DNA from: RI-153 sp963721725
GTDB taxonomy: Bacteria > Chloroflexota > Anaerolineae > Caldilineales > Caldilineaceae
Direction of reading: 5' to 3'
Assembly: GCA_963721725.1 (NCBI GenBank)
Contig: CAVRLX010000017.1
Location: 62,001-126,000, forward strand
Length of the DNA stretch: 64,000 nt
Every line of letters begins with the position of its first letter. Position 1 is the first letter of the stretch. The notes beneath the pieces were generated by a model. The model ran no database searches, was not told where the DNA came from, and saw only the letters and a program-made list of their open reading frames with translations. Both the position numbers and the translations under genes were made by a program. Shown piece by piece: positions 26,068 to 33,712 of this stretch.

Positions 26068-27208
26068 TTATTCAGGGTATTCGCCCTCCAGCGCAGCCAA
26101 CAGTTTTTCGGCCTCGCTGGCGCTGATCTTGCCATTCTCCAACATGCGCAGGATCATCATGCGCTCCCCTTCGCTCACCGGCTCGCGGCGGCCGTCGCCG
26201 GAGAGTGCGCGGCGGCACGGGCGGCACGGGTGGAACAGGCGGCTCTGGCATGGAAAAGCCAAACGCAAAACTGCCGGACTTACCCGCTTTGGCCTCGGCC
26301 TGGCGCATGGTACGCTCCACTTTGCTTTGCACCTTGCGGTTGATCTTCTCGGCAATGCGGCTGCCCAACGAGCCGAACTCGCGGCCCATTTCTTCGCCAA
26401 AGCGCCCCATCTCTTCGCCGAAACGGCTCATGTCTCGGTTAAACGCCTCATGGACGCTGTGCAATTCGCTGATCTCGGCGGCCCCATCCATATGGACATC
26501 GCCACCGGCTACTAACGAAATCTCGTGTTCGCCGCCGCCCAGGGTGAATAAATGGACGCCATGCCCACGCGCCCGCGATTGGCTGTGTGCCCCGGAAACT
26601 CGCAGTTCGCCGCCGCAAATCGCCCGCACATGAGCGCTCACCCCTTCGGCGATCTCACAGTGAATATCGCCCCCGGCGCGAGCCTGGACACGAGTGGAAC
26701 CAGCACTAATCTGGCAGTGAATATCGCCGCCAGCATTGGCCGCCAGTTCCGTGCCATTCTCCACATGCAAATCGCCCCCCGCATCGGCCACCACTCGCCC
26801 CTTGACGTTGGCAATAAAGACATTGCCGCCCGCTCGCCCACACAAAACATGGTCGGCCTCATTAATATGGAGATCACCGGCTACACCCCGTATTTCCACA
26901 TCCCCGGCTCGGTCAACTACCAAATTGCCGCTCACCTTCTCCACCATGAGCCGGGCCTGCGGGACATCCACCACGGTGTCGCCGCTTGCGCGAAGCGAAA
27001 GTGCGCTTTTCACCGGCACATGCACGATGAGATCGACGCCGCTTTTGATCACAATTTCATCTTCTTCAATCACGACTTGTGGATCTTCATCTTCACTATC
27101 AATCTCCAGATAGCGCCCTTCGCTGGCATGAACGCTCAGGTTTCCGTGGGTTTTGATGTGAATGGTGGGAATGGTTTCCCATTCGCTCAGATCAGAATGA
27201 CTGTGCAT
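26068..27208 (-). CDS. DUF4097-like beta-helix protein with C-terminal SHOCT-like hairpin, one frameshift
   Basis: About 380 residues. Residues about 20-240 have regular short beta repeats ('GDLHVENGTELAANAGGDIH', 'GDIHCQISAGSTRVQARAGG'), typical of DUF4097/bactofilin-like parallel beta helices. Next come a helical stretch with duplicated 'RFGEEMGRFGEEMG', a Pro-rich linker (PVPPVPPVPP), and finally 'MMILRMLENGKISASEAEKL'. The frame breaks near 26210; adding one GC to CCGCGCAC gives a continuous tail ('RALSGDGRREPVSEGE' onward). It is close in make-up to LiaX (hairpin plus DUF4097), but with the order reversed. ATG 27208 has AAAAGGAGC upstream. Confidence 0.8.
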
Positions 27209-27229
27209 GGTTTGCTCCTTTTTTGTTGT

Positions 27230-27610
27230 CTACCCTTGTAAAATACGCATCGCTTCGTCATAACCAATATTACCTGCTTCTAGCGCTTCCAACACCCGCC
27301 GCCGCTCCCGATCTGAGAGTGTGGGCGCTTCTTCCTTGCCCGGCTCGTGGCCCAACGCACGGATCACTTCATGCAAACGCCCCCGGATCGTGGGGTACGA
27401 AATGCCCAGTTCAGTTTCCATGCGGGTAAATTTCCCCTCACAGCGCACGAAAGTCTCAATAAAGGCCAGTTGCTCGGCGTCCAACTGGGCAAAGGGCGTA
27501 CTCACCGCAAAGCGCCCCTCGACACGCGTGTCACATTCTCGGCAGTAAAAGCCCGTGACCGTTAAATCCTTGTTCTGGCAGATGGGGCATTGGGTGGGTA
27601 ATTTATTCAT
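27230..27610 (-). CDS. DUF2089 zinc-ribbon/HTH protein
   Basis: A 126-residue protein of the DUF2089 family. It has an N-terminal zinc ribbon with four Cys ('CPICQNKDLTVTGFYCRECD'), a helix-turn-helix-like segment ('METELGISYPTIRGRLHEVI'), and a C-terminal hairpin 'VLEALEAGNIGYDEAMRILQ' similar to the SHOCT-like units in the next two genes. It is probably a DNA-binding regulator of this three-gene unit. The start at 27610 is chosen because the conserved ribbon begins there; the longer frame to 27892 runs into AT-rich spacer. Confidence 0.88.
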   Translation of the reverse strand: MNKLPTQCPICQNKDLTVTGFYCRECDTRVEGRFAVSTPFAQLDAEQLAFIETFVRCEGKFTRMETELGISYPTIRGRLHEVIRALGHEPGKEEAPTLSDRERRRVLEALEAGNIGYDEAMRILQG

Positions 27611-28020
27611 AGAGCCTGCCCCAGGCCGCGTCCCTGCCTGTCCACCCTGCCCGCATCTCTGCCGGGCGCTGAAGGGCGGTTCCCCAAGCCACCAACAACT
27701 TGCCCATCCCCACACGCAGCCGTAAGGAAAGAGGCGTTGCCTGTGGCATTCCAATACGCCGTGACCAGTTTGGATGGCGCATCTCCTCGTAGTGAATTTG
27801 GGCAATCGCAAATGCCTTTGGATCCAACATTTGACACCTCGCTCTTTTGTGAATCCCGTTGGTTTCTCGTCAAAATTCAAAGCAGATTTCAACTTTCAAA
27901 AGAAATATTATCACAAATATTGATTTTGTCAACACGTATTTTTAATATTTACGTTAAATTTATACAGATTCCTAAAATCCATCTTTGAATTATTGATTTC
28001 TCGAAAATAAAATAACTATT

Positions 28021-28100
28021 CAGGTACGACGCACTCGCCAGGACAAGATCGGGCTAGACATTGTGTGGGGCGAGTGCGCCGCATCCTGGACCTGCATAGA
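28021..28100. repeat. Repeat family A, diverged copy
   Basis: The left arm GGTACGACGCACTCGCCA at 28023-28040 and the right arm GGGCGAGTGCGCCGCATCC at 28068-28086 are imperfect inverted repeats. They match the family A consensus with a few changes. Flanks CAG and CCTGGACCTG agree with other copies. Confidence 0.85.
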
Positions 28101-28104
28101 TGCG

Positions 28105-28146
28105 AAATAAAAAAGATCCCCACCCGTTTGGATGGAGATCTTTCTG
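28105..28146 (-). terminator. Rho-independent terminator of the DUF4870-like gene
   Basis: On the minus strand: AAAGATCTCCATCC, a short loop, then GGGTGGGGATCTTT followed by TTTTATTT. The stem is about 12 bp with a proper T-tract, 20 bases after the stop codon of the gene at 28166-28924. Confidence 0.85.
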
Positions 28147-28165
28147 GTCGCTAATCAACTGTTGG

Positions 28166-28924
28166 CTAGATCCAGCCCTGATCCTTGAGGAAGCTGGTCA
28201 AACCGGGGATGGCAAAGCGTTTGCCCTGATAGCCTTGATAGCCATAATAGGCCAGCGCCCCCCACGCCATCAACACCGCAATCGGGCTGAGGCAACCCAC
28301 TGCAATGGCGACCAACCAGCCCACCACCGGCACAATGCTGACAATCGCTGTGCCCACGCCCACAAAGATCGCCACCACAATCAGCGCCGTCATCAGGGCG
28401 ATGCTCTGCACCGCATGGAAACGCTGGAAGGGACGTTTTTTGCTGCTCTCGCTCATGAGCACCAACGCCGGCATCACAAACGGGATCAAAATCTGTGTGG
28501 CATAGCTAAGCAATGCAATTAAGCGGTCGTCGCCATCGGCGGCGGCATCCACAGAAGCATCGCGCATAAATTCGCCTCGGCGGAAGGCTTCAGCAGCAAC
28601 CGTCGCCCCGGTGCGGGCATTTTGGGCCATGCGTTCCGTGGGCGTTGCCATCTCTTCATCAATCATATTTTCCACCCCCACCGACCGTCCCGCCGTCACC
28701 TCCGGCTGAACTACTGTGCGGGCGTCGGCATCGGTAAATGCCATTGGATCAAGCGGCTGTGTAGCCACGGGCTGCACCACCAGATCCGACTCCCCCACGT
28801 CAAAGACAGGCTGTGGGGTACTCTCCTGTGGGGTCAAATCACGCCGTTGCAGTTCCTTGTCTGAAACCGGGGCATCGCCTGCGGTCAATCCGCTCTTTTC
28901 GTTGTTCATCTCTTGTTCGCTCAT
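28166..28924 (-). CDS. DUF4870-like membrane protein with acidic N-terminal region
   Basis: A 252-residue protein. Residues 1-130 are hydrophilic and acidic with no fold I recognise. From about residue 135, 'DRLIALLSYATQILIPFVMP', 'KKRPFQRFHAVQSIALMTAL', 'VGVGTAIVSIVPVVGWLVAI' and 'YYGYQGYQGKRFAIPGL' match the three-helix DUF4870/Tic20-like membrane domain (conserved F-H-A-x-Q). Function is unknown. The start has GAGGAG upstream, and a good terminator follows, so the gene is monocistronic. Confidence 0.8.
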   Translation of the reverse strand: MSEQEMNNEKSGLTAGDAPVSDKELQRRDLTPQESTPQPVFDVGESDLVVQPVATQPLDPMAFTDADARTVVQPEVTAGRSVGVENMIDEEMATPTERMAQNARTGATVAAEAFRRGEFMRDASVDAAADGDDRLIALLSYATQILIPFVMPALVLMSESSKKRPFQRFHAVQSIALMTALIVVAIFVGVGTAIVSIVPVVGWLVAIAVGCLSPIAVLMAWGALAYYGYQGYQGKRFAIPGLTSFLKDQGWI

Positions 28925-29075
28925 TTTTTTCTCCTCTTAAAACCGTTGATTCACGGTTGGATTTTGTTAAACAGAGCGGGGAGATGCTCTCGCCGCTCAT
29001 CGTACAATACGCAAAAGCGGTCAAGAAGTTGCAGCGAGAGGAGAGTTGCAAATTGCCAATTACAACTGGAACGAT

Positions 29076-29160
29076 ACAGGCGCGACGCACTCGCCAGAGG
29101 TAGCTTGGGTTGTGGAAACTTTGGGCGGCGCGTGCGTCGCGCCCTAAGATCTGCACAAAT
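29076..29160. repeat. Repeat family A, diverged copy
   Basis: GGCGCGACGCACTCGCCA at 29079-29096 and a right arm around 29127-29143 (GGCGCGTGCGTCGCGCC). Flanks ACGATACAGG and CTAAGATCTGCACAAATAC resemble those of the copies at 32466 and 43396. It lies upstream of fmt. Confidence 0.8.
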
Positions 29161-29230
29161 ACTTACAAATTACGTGACCTGCGGTCTACCCACTTCGCAG
29201 CATAGCCGCTGCCTATGCTATCATCTCTCC

Positions 29231-30184
29231 ATGAAAAACAACCGTATTCTCTTCATGGGAACCCCTGAATTTGCCGTCCCTGCGCTACGAATACTGCACG
29301 AAACGCGTCATCGTCAGGGCTGGACAGTGGTGGGCGTGGTCACGCAGCCGGATCGCCCGGCGGGCCGGGGCAAAAAGTTAGCCGCCAGCCCGGTGAAAGA
29401 ATACGCCCTGGCCCACGATCTGCCCGTGTTGCAACCCGGGCGTTTGCGTCGCGATGCCGCCGCCCAAGAAGCATTGCGCGCCCTAGCACCTGATCTCATG
29501 GTGGTGGCCGCCTATGGACAGATTTTACCCACTAGTGTGCTCGAAATTCCAGAGTACGGCTGCCTCAACATCCACGCCAGCCTGCTGCCCGCCTATCGCG
29601 GGGCCTCGCCTATTACCGCAGCCATTTTGGATGGCCTCTCTGAGACGGGTGTGACTATGATGTTAATGGACGCGGGCATGGACACTGGCCCCATGTTGGC
29701 CCAGGCCACCCAGCCCATTTACGCCGACGACAGCACTGATAGCCTGAGCGAACGGCTGGCAGAGCAGGGCGCGCAGTTATTGGTCGAGACGTTGCCGCGC
29801 TGGCTGGCCGGGGAGATTGCGCCGGTGGATCAAAGCGAACTGCCCGGCGAAGCCAGCGCCTGTTCGCTTGTGAAGAAAGAGGACGGTCGCATTGACTGGA
29901 CGCGCCCCGCCGCCCACATCGAACGCATGATCCGGGCGTACACGCCCTGGCCCTCGGCGCACACCACATGGAAGGGCGAAAACTTCAAACTTTGGCGCGC
30001 CGCGGTGATCGCAGGCCGGGCAGAACCGGGACGCGTGGTTGATACTGAAACTGGCCCTGCCGTGGGCACAGGTGACGGACTGCTGCAATTAGAGATTGTG
30101 CAGCCCGCCGGCAAGCGCGCCATGGAGATCCGCAGCCTGCTCAACGGCGCGCCGGATTTCATCGGCAGCCGATTGGGTGAGTGA
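29231..30184 (+). CDS. fmt: Methionyl-tRNA formyltransferase
   Basis: Formylates the initiator methionyl-tRNA. Begins 'RILFMGTPEFAVPALRIL'. The catalytic region shows 'LNIHASLLPAYRGASPITAA' (N-x-H...D region), then 'GVTMMLMDAGMDTGPMLAQA'. The C-terminal tRNA-binding domain includes 'DWTRPAAHIERMIRAYTPWP' and the end 'GAPDFIGSRLGE'. Length 317 is normal. The ATG at 29231 matches the conserved start; the longer reading from 28913 crosses a repeat and is rejected. Confidence 0.96.
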   Translation: MKNNRILFMGTPEFAVPALRILHETRHRQGWTVVGVVTQPDRPAGRGKKLAASPVKEYALAHDLPVLQPGRLRRDAAAQEALRALAPDLMVVAAYGQILPTSVLEIPEYGCLNIHASLLPAYRGASPITAAILDGLSETGVTMMLMDAGMDTGPMLAQATQPIYADDSTDSLSERLAEQGAQLLVETLPRWLAGEIAPVDQSELPGEASACSLVKKEDGRIDWTRPAAHIERMIRAYTPWPSAHTTWKGENFKLWRAAVIAGRAEPGRVVDTETGPAVGTGDGLLQLEIVQPAGKRAMEIRSLLNGAPDFIGSRLGE

Positions 30185-30229
30185 ACCATTACAAATCTCT
30201 TAATCGCCCAATCTCTTCCTTCCCCAAAT

Positions 30230-30258
30230 TTGCCAGTCCTCCCTCCCCATGCTATACT
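30230..30258 (+). promoter_or_regulatory. Sigma-70-type promoter of tRNA-Pro
   Basis: TTGCCA at 30230-30235, a 17-base spacer, and TATACT at 30253-30258. Transcription would start about six bases before the mature tRNA at 30271. Spacing and both hexamers are close to consensus. Confidence 0.65.
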
Positions 30259-30270
30259 AAATTTCGTCGT

Positions 30271-30347
<77 letters not shown>

Positions 30348-30357
30348 GACAAAGCGA

Positions 30358-30405
30358 AGACCGCATCAACAGGCGAAAGCCCTCGTTGATGCGGTCTTTT
30401 GTTTT
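30358..30405 (+). terminator. Rho-independent terminator after tRNA-Pro
   Basis: GACCGCATCAAC pairs with GTTGATGCGGTC, followed by TTTTGTTTT. It ends about 14 bases before the stop of the convergent serine hydrolase gene and may serve both directions, although the T-tract favours the plus strand. Confidence 0.9.
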
Positions 30406-30418
30406 AGCCAGAAGTTAT

Positions 30419-31815
30419 TTATTCCGCATCCACCCGAGCATGGATACGGCTCCTGAGTCGCAGCCAGCCAATCGACCCATCCGGTTTGCGAATAACATCC
30501 ACCTTGCTATCCCGTAGCGGACCATCCAGGATCACCAGCCGTTCTGCCTGGGGGAGTTGCTCACTCGATTTCAACAGCGCCAATCGGAACGGTGGCGGGG
30601 CGGGGATGGGGGCACGTTTTCATTGGGGAATCCCTTTTTGTTGGTGAGTTGCCCCACCAGCGTGCCCGCCAGAATACCCAGTTCAATTTCGGCAAAGGGG
30701 CGGCTGTAGCGTCCCACATAGTGTGCCAAATCGGCTTCCGAGGCTTCGGCTGGCGTTGGTTTCGGCAACACCACCCCCAGATACGCTTGCAACACCCACC
30801 GCCGCACAGCTTCCGTCACCTGGCCGCCCATGTCGGCGTTGGTAACCACAGCCAGCGCAAACTTGCGCTCTGGGATCAAGGCCAGTAGTGAAATTTGCCC
30901 AACCGTGCCGCCGCTGTGCGAGATTTGCCGAACGCCGCCAATATCATCGACAAACCAGGTCAGGCCGATCTGCTCGTGGTCGCCCCATCTAGACGCCTGT
31001 GGCGACTGCATCTGGCGTATCGACAGGGCGTCAAGCAACCGCTCACCGTCTGGGGCGCGGCCATCGCCCATGTGAAACTGAGCGTAACGCAGCAGGTCTT
31101 TGACGTGACAGGCGATGCCGCCCATCGGCCAGGCATAGCGCCCCAACGGCCACGGCTGTGCCACAGTGGGGCCATCTTCACCTCCATTGTGTCCCACAGC
31201 GAAGCGGTGGATCATCACATCGCCAGGGTCCAAAAAAGCGCTCTTTAGTCCCAGCGGCTCCAGAATTCGCTCGCGCAGCGCCACAGCATAGGGCTGCCCG
31301 GTCATCATTTCAATGATGCGCCCCAACACCGTGAAACCACCATTGTTATAAGACCAGACACTGCCAATGGGCGCAAGTTGCTCCAGGCTCTGCATATCAG
31401 CGACATAGCGGGAAAGGGCATCTTCCCCATTGCCCGTGTCGTGAAAGACATCGCCTTCCCAGCCAGACATGTGCGTGAGCAGATGGCGAACGGTGACTTG
31501 TTGAGAAGTTTCCTCATCCGCTACCCGAAAGCCGGGGATATAGGTGCGCACGCTGGCATCCAGATCGACCTTGCCTGCCTCCACCAGCCGCATCACCAAT
31601 GTGCCAGTCAAGGTTTTGGTAATCGAGCCGATCTGAAACAGCGTCTCATCGGTGACCGGCAGTGGATGGTCCACATTGGTGACGCCAAATCCAGCCGTCT
31701 GCATCTCACCCTCATGCAAAATGCCCACAGCCACGCCGGGAATTTCATATTTCTTCATCAGTTGGGTAACAACTTCGCCTAAGCGCCCCCAGCTTTCTTG
31801 TGAATTCGGTTTCAT
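30419..31815 (-). CDS. Serine hydrolase of the beta-lactamase/class C PBP family, one frameshift
   Basis: About 465 residues, no signal peptide. The catalytic S-x-x-K is in 'ETLFQIGSITKTLTGTLVMR', Y-x-N in 'GSVWSYNNGGFTVLGRIIEM', and the third motif probably 'QISHSGGTVGQISLLALIPE' (H-S-G). The frame ends early at 30571, but another frame continues 'PFRLALLKSSEQLPQAERLV' to 'IGWLRLRSRIHARVDAE' and stops at 30419, giving the usual C-terminal lipocalin-like domain. The break lies near 30590 in a CCCC run. GGAAGGGA precedes the ATG. Likely an esterase or D-amino-peptidase-like enzyme. Confidence 0.85.
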
Positions 31816-31894
31816 CGGATTTCCCTTCCTGTGATGGCAAGTTGCGCTGTTTGGGATAGAGAGGGAATTGGGATAGAAAGGAAAGCATCAACCA

Positions 31895-31935
31895 GAAAGA
31901 CGAGACAAGCCGAAACATTTGTCTCGCCTTTTTTC
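31895..31935. terminator. Hairpin terminator between gcvH and the serine hydrolase gene
   Basis: CGAGACAA pairs with TTGTCTCG around a 10-base loop. Six T follow on the plus strand and TCTTTCT on the minus strand. It lies 15 bases after the gcvH stop, so it probably ends the gcv transcript even though the better T-tract is on the other strand. Confidence 0.6.
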
Positions 31936-31949
31936 ATTGTGATAAAGGC

Positions 31950-32351
31950 TTAATGATCGCTTTCGTCCGCAAACGTTTTGTATTCGTCGGCGCTCATCAA
32001 ATCGTCCAGTTCACCAGACAGGGCATCGCTAGGCTGAATCTTGAAAAACCAAGCGCTGTACGGGGATTCATTGACTAGTTCTGGTGTCTCTTCCAGCGCG
32101 CTGTTGACCTCGGTCACAGTGCCGCTGATGGGGGCCAGCACTTCTTCCGAGGCTTTCACCGATTCTACTGTAGCGGCTCTATCGCCAGCGCTCACCTCGT
32201 CGCCCACCTTGGGCAATTCCACAAAGACCACATCGCTGAGCATATCCTGGGCGGCGTCGCTGATCCCAACCACGGCAATATCGCCTTCGATGCGCACCCA
32301 CTCGTGGGTCTCGGCATATTTGGCATTGGCATCTACTTTATAATTAGCCAT
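31950..32351 (-). CDS. gcvH: Glycine cleavage system H protein
   Basis: A 133-residue lipoyl carrier that shuttles the aminomethyl group between the P, T and L proteins. 'ETHEWVRIEGDIAVVGISDA', the lipoylation site K in 'ATVESVKASEEVLAPISG', and 'NSALEETPELVNESPYSAWF' are all standard. The ATG at 32351 has AAAGGA eight bases upstream. It is downstream of gcvT, but a 160-base spacer with two repeats separates them. GcvP and lpd are not in the window. Confidence 0.96.
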   Translation of the reverse strand: MANYKVDANAKYAETHEWVRIEGDIAVVGISDAAQDMLSDVVFVELPKVGDEVSAGDRAATVESVKASEEVLAPISGTVTEVNSALEETPELVNESPYSAWFFKIQPSDALSGELDDLMSADEYKTFADESDH

Positions 32352-32391
32352 CGTTCTATCCTTTCTGGAAAAGAAGTTTGTTTTTATACGA

Positions 32392-32457
32392 AGCAGCGCC
32401 ACAAAGGACCGTTTTCTGCTCTTTGAAAAATGTCCTTGTGTGCTGCTGCGCAGTATA
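32392..32457 (+). repeat. Repeat family B, copy 2
   Basis: GCAGCGCCACAAAGGA, centre TTTTCTGCTCTTTGAAAAA, end TGTGCTGCTGCGCAGTATA. It is nearly identical to the minus-strand copy at 47584-47653. It lies between gcvT and gcvH, next to a family A element. Confidence 0.9.
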
Positions 32458-32465
32458 GAAAAAGT

Positions 32466-32507
32466 GTAACGATACAGGTCTAGGGTGCGACGCACCTGTA
32501 TCGTTAC
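32466..32507. repeat. Short family A element with 14-bp perfect flanking arms
   Basis: GTAACGATACAGGT at 32466-32479 pairs exactly with 32494-32507. The loop CTAGGGTGCGACGC carries the family A core. It looks like a collapsed copy in which the internal stem has been lost while the outer flanks remain. Confidence 0.8.
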
Positions 32508-32514
32508 GAAAAAG

Positions 32515-33607
32515 TTACGCTTTGTAGCGGGGTTGATAAAAAGGCCGTTTAACCACACGCGCTTTGCGCGGTGTGTCGCGGATGATAATCTCGATCTCGC
32601 TGCCGATCTTGTGGTGTCCATACGGCACATAGCCCAGGCCGAGAAATTGGGTTAACGTGGGGCTTTTCATGCCGGTGGAAACGTGACCGACGACGGATCC
32701 GTCAATGGCAATGGCATAGCCTTCGCGGGACGGCCCGTTCGACCATTTCAAAACCAATGAGGATGCGGCGCTGTGGTTCCAACTTGGCTTTGAGTAAGCT
32801 GTTACGACCGATAAAGTCGGGCTTGTCCAGCGAGACGACCCAGCCCAGCCGCGCTTCATACGGATCGGTGCTGGCGTTGATCTCGTGGCCGTAGAGCGGC
32901 ATGGCGGCTTCAAAGCGCAGGCTATCCCGCGCGGCCAGGCCACACGGCAACAGGCCATCTTCTTTGCCCGCGGCCAGCAGCGCGTCCCAAAACGCCACGG
33001 CAGCATCGGCGGGCAGGTAGAGTTCGTAGCCATCTTCGCCGGTGTAGCCTGTGCGCCCCAACAACATGCCGACACCGCCCACCGTGGCTTCAATCGCCGT
33101 ACGCGCCGGCACACTTTCCAGATCGGCGTCGCTCATCCGGTCCAAAATCGCCACGGCTTTTGGCCCCTGCACCGCCAACATGTACAACTCGTCGGAAACG
33201 TCGCGCAGGTGAATATCATAGCCGGCAGCGTGGGCCTGGAGCCAAGCCAGATCTTTGGCACGGTTGCCCGCATTAACCACAATCAGCCAGCGGTCGGGCA
33301 GCCGATAAAGAAAGATGTCGTCTATGATGCTGCCATCTTCATAGACGAGCAGGCTGTAATGGGCGTCCCAAACCGCCATCTCCGCCACGTCATAGACCTG
33401 CACAAACTGGAGAAAGTCCACAGCCTCGCGCCCGCGCAGTTCAAACTGCCCCATGTGATCAATGTCAAAAACGCCCGCCGCTTCGCGCACAGCCTGGTGC
33501 TCGACCAGGGGGCCAGTGGGATATTGCACCGGCAGTTCCCAACCGGCAAAAGGAACCATACGCCCACCCAGGGCGACGTGTGAATCGTAAAGCCGGGTCC
33601 GTTGCAT
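32515..33607 (-). CDS. gcvT: Glycine cleavage system T protein (aminomethyltransferase), one frameshift
   Basis: Transfers the one-carbon unit from the H protein to tetrahydrofolate. N-terminal '[19 protein letters not shown]', '[15 protein letters not shown]', '[20 protein letters not shown]', '[20 protein letters not shown]', then after the break '[19 protein letters not shown]', '[16 protein letters not shown]' and the end '[17 protein letters not shown]'. The break is at about 32727 in CCCGCGAA; adding one GC gives [10 protein letters not shown], the expected family sequence. GAGGAGC precedes the ATG at 33607. Confidence 0.94.
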
Positions 33608-33712
33608 GGTAAACGCTCCTCAAAGTCGTGCATGGTCCGCTGACAAGCAGCGGAAATCGATAATGGCGGTACGCTTCTTGCGTGCGCCTAATGCCAGTGA
33701 TAGGATGCGTTC

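Larger units (their letters stand above)
27611..28165. other. AT-rich intergenic stretch upstream of DUF2089 gene
   Basis: No gene is supported. Positions 27840-28015 are strikingly AT-rich compared with the neighbourhood and probably hold the promoter region of the DUF2089 operon (minus strand). Positions 28021-28100 hold a family A repeat, and 28105-28146 a terminator for the gene on the right. No clear operator palindrome was found in the AT-rich part. Confidence 0.6.

Noticed and set aside
27611..27892. N-terminal extension of the DUF2089 gene
   Set aside because: The zinc ribbon starts at 27610 as in the family; upstream codons run into AT-rich spacer with no conserved sequence.
33608..33712. 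Glycine riboswitch upstream of gcvT
   Set aside because: The leader before gcvT is about 100 bases and shows no tandem glycine-aptamer signature; it is also shared with a divergent gene.
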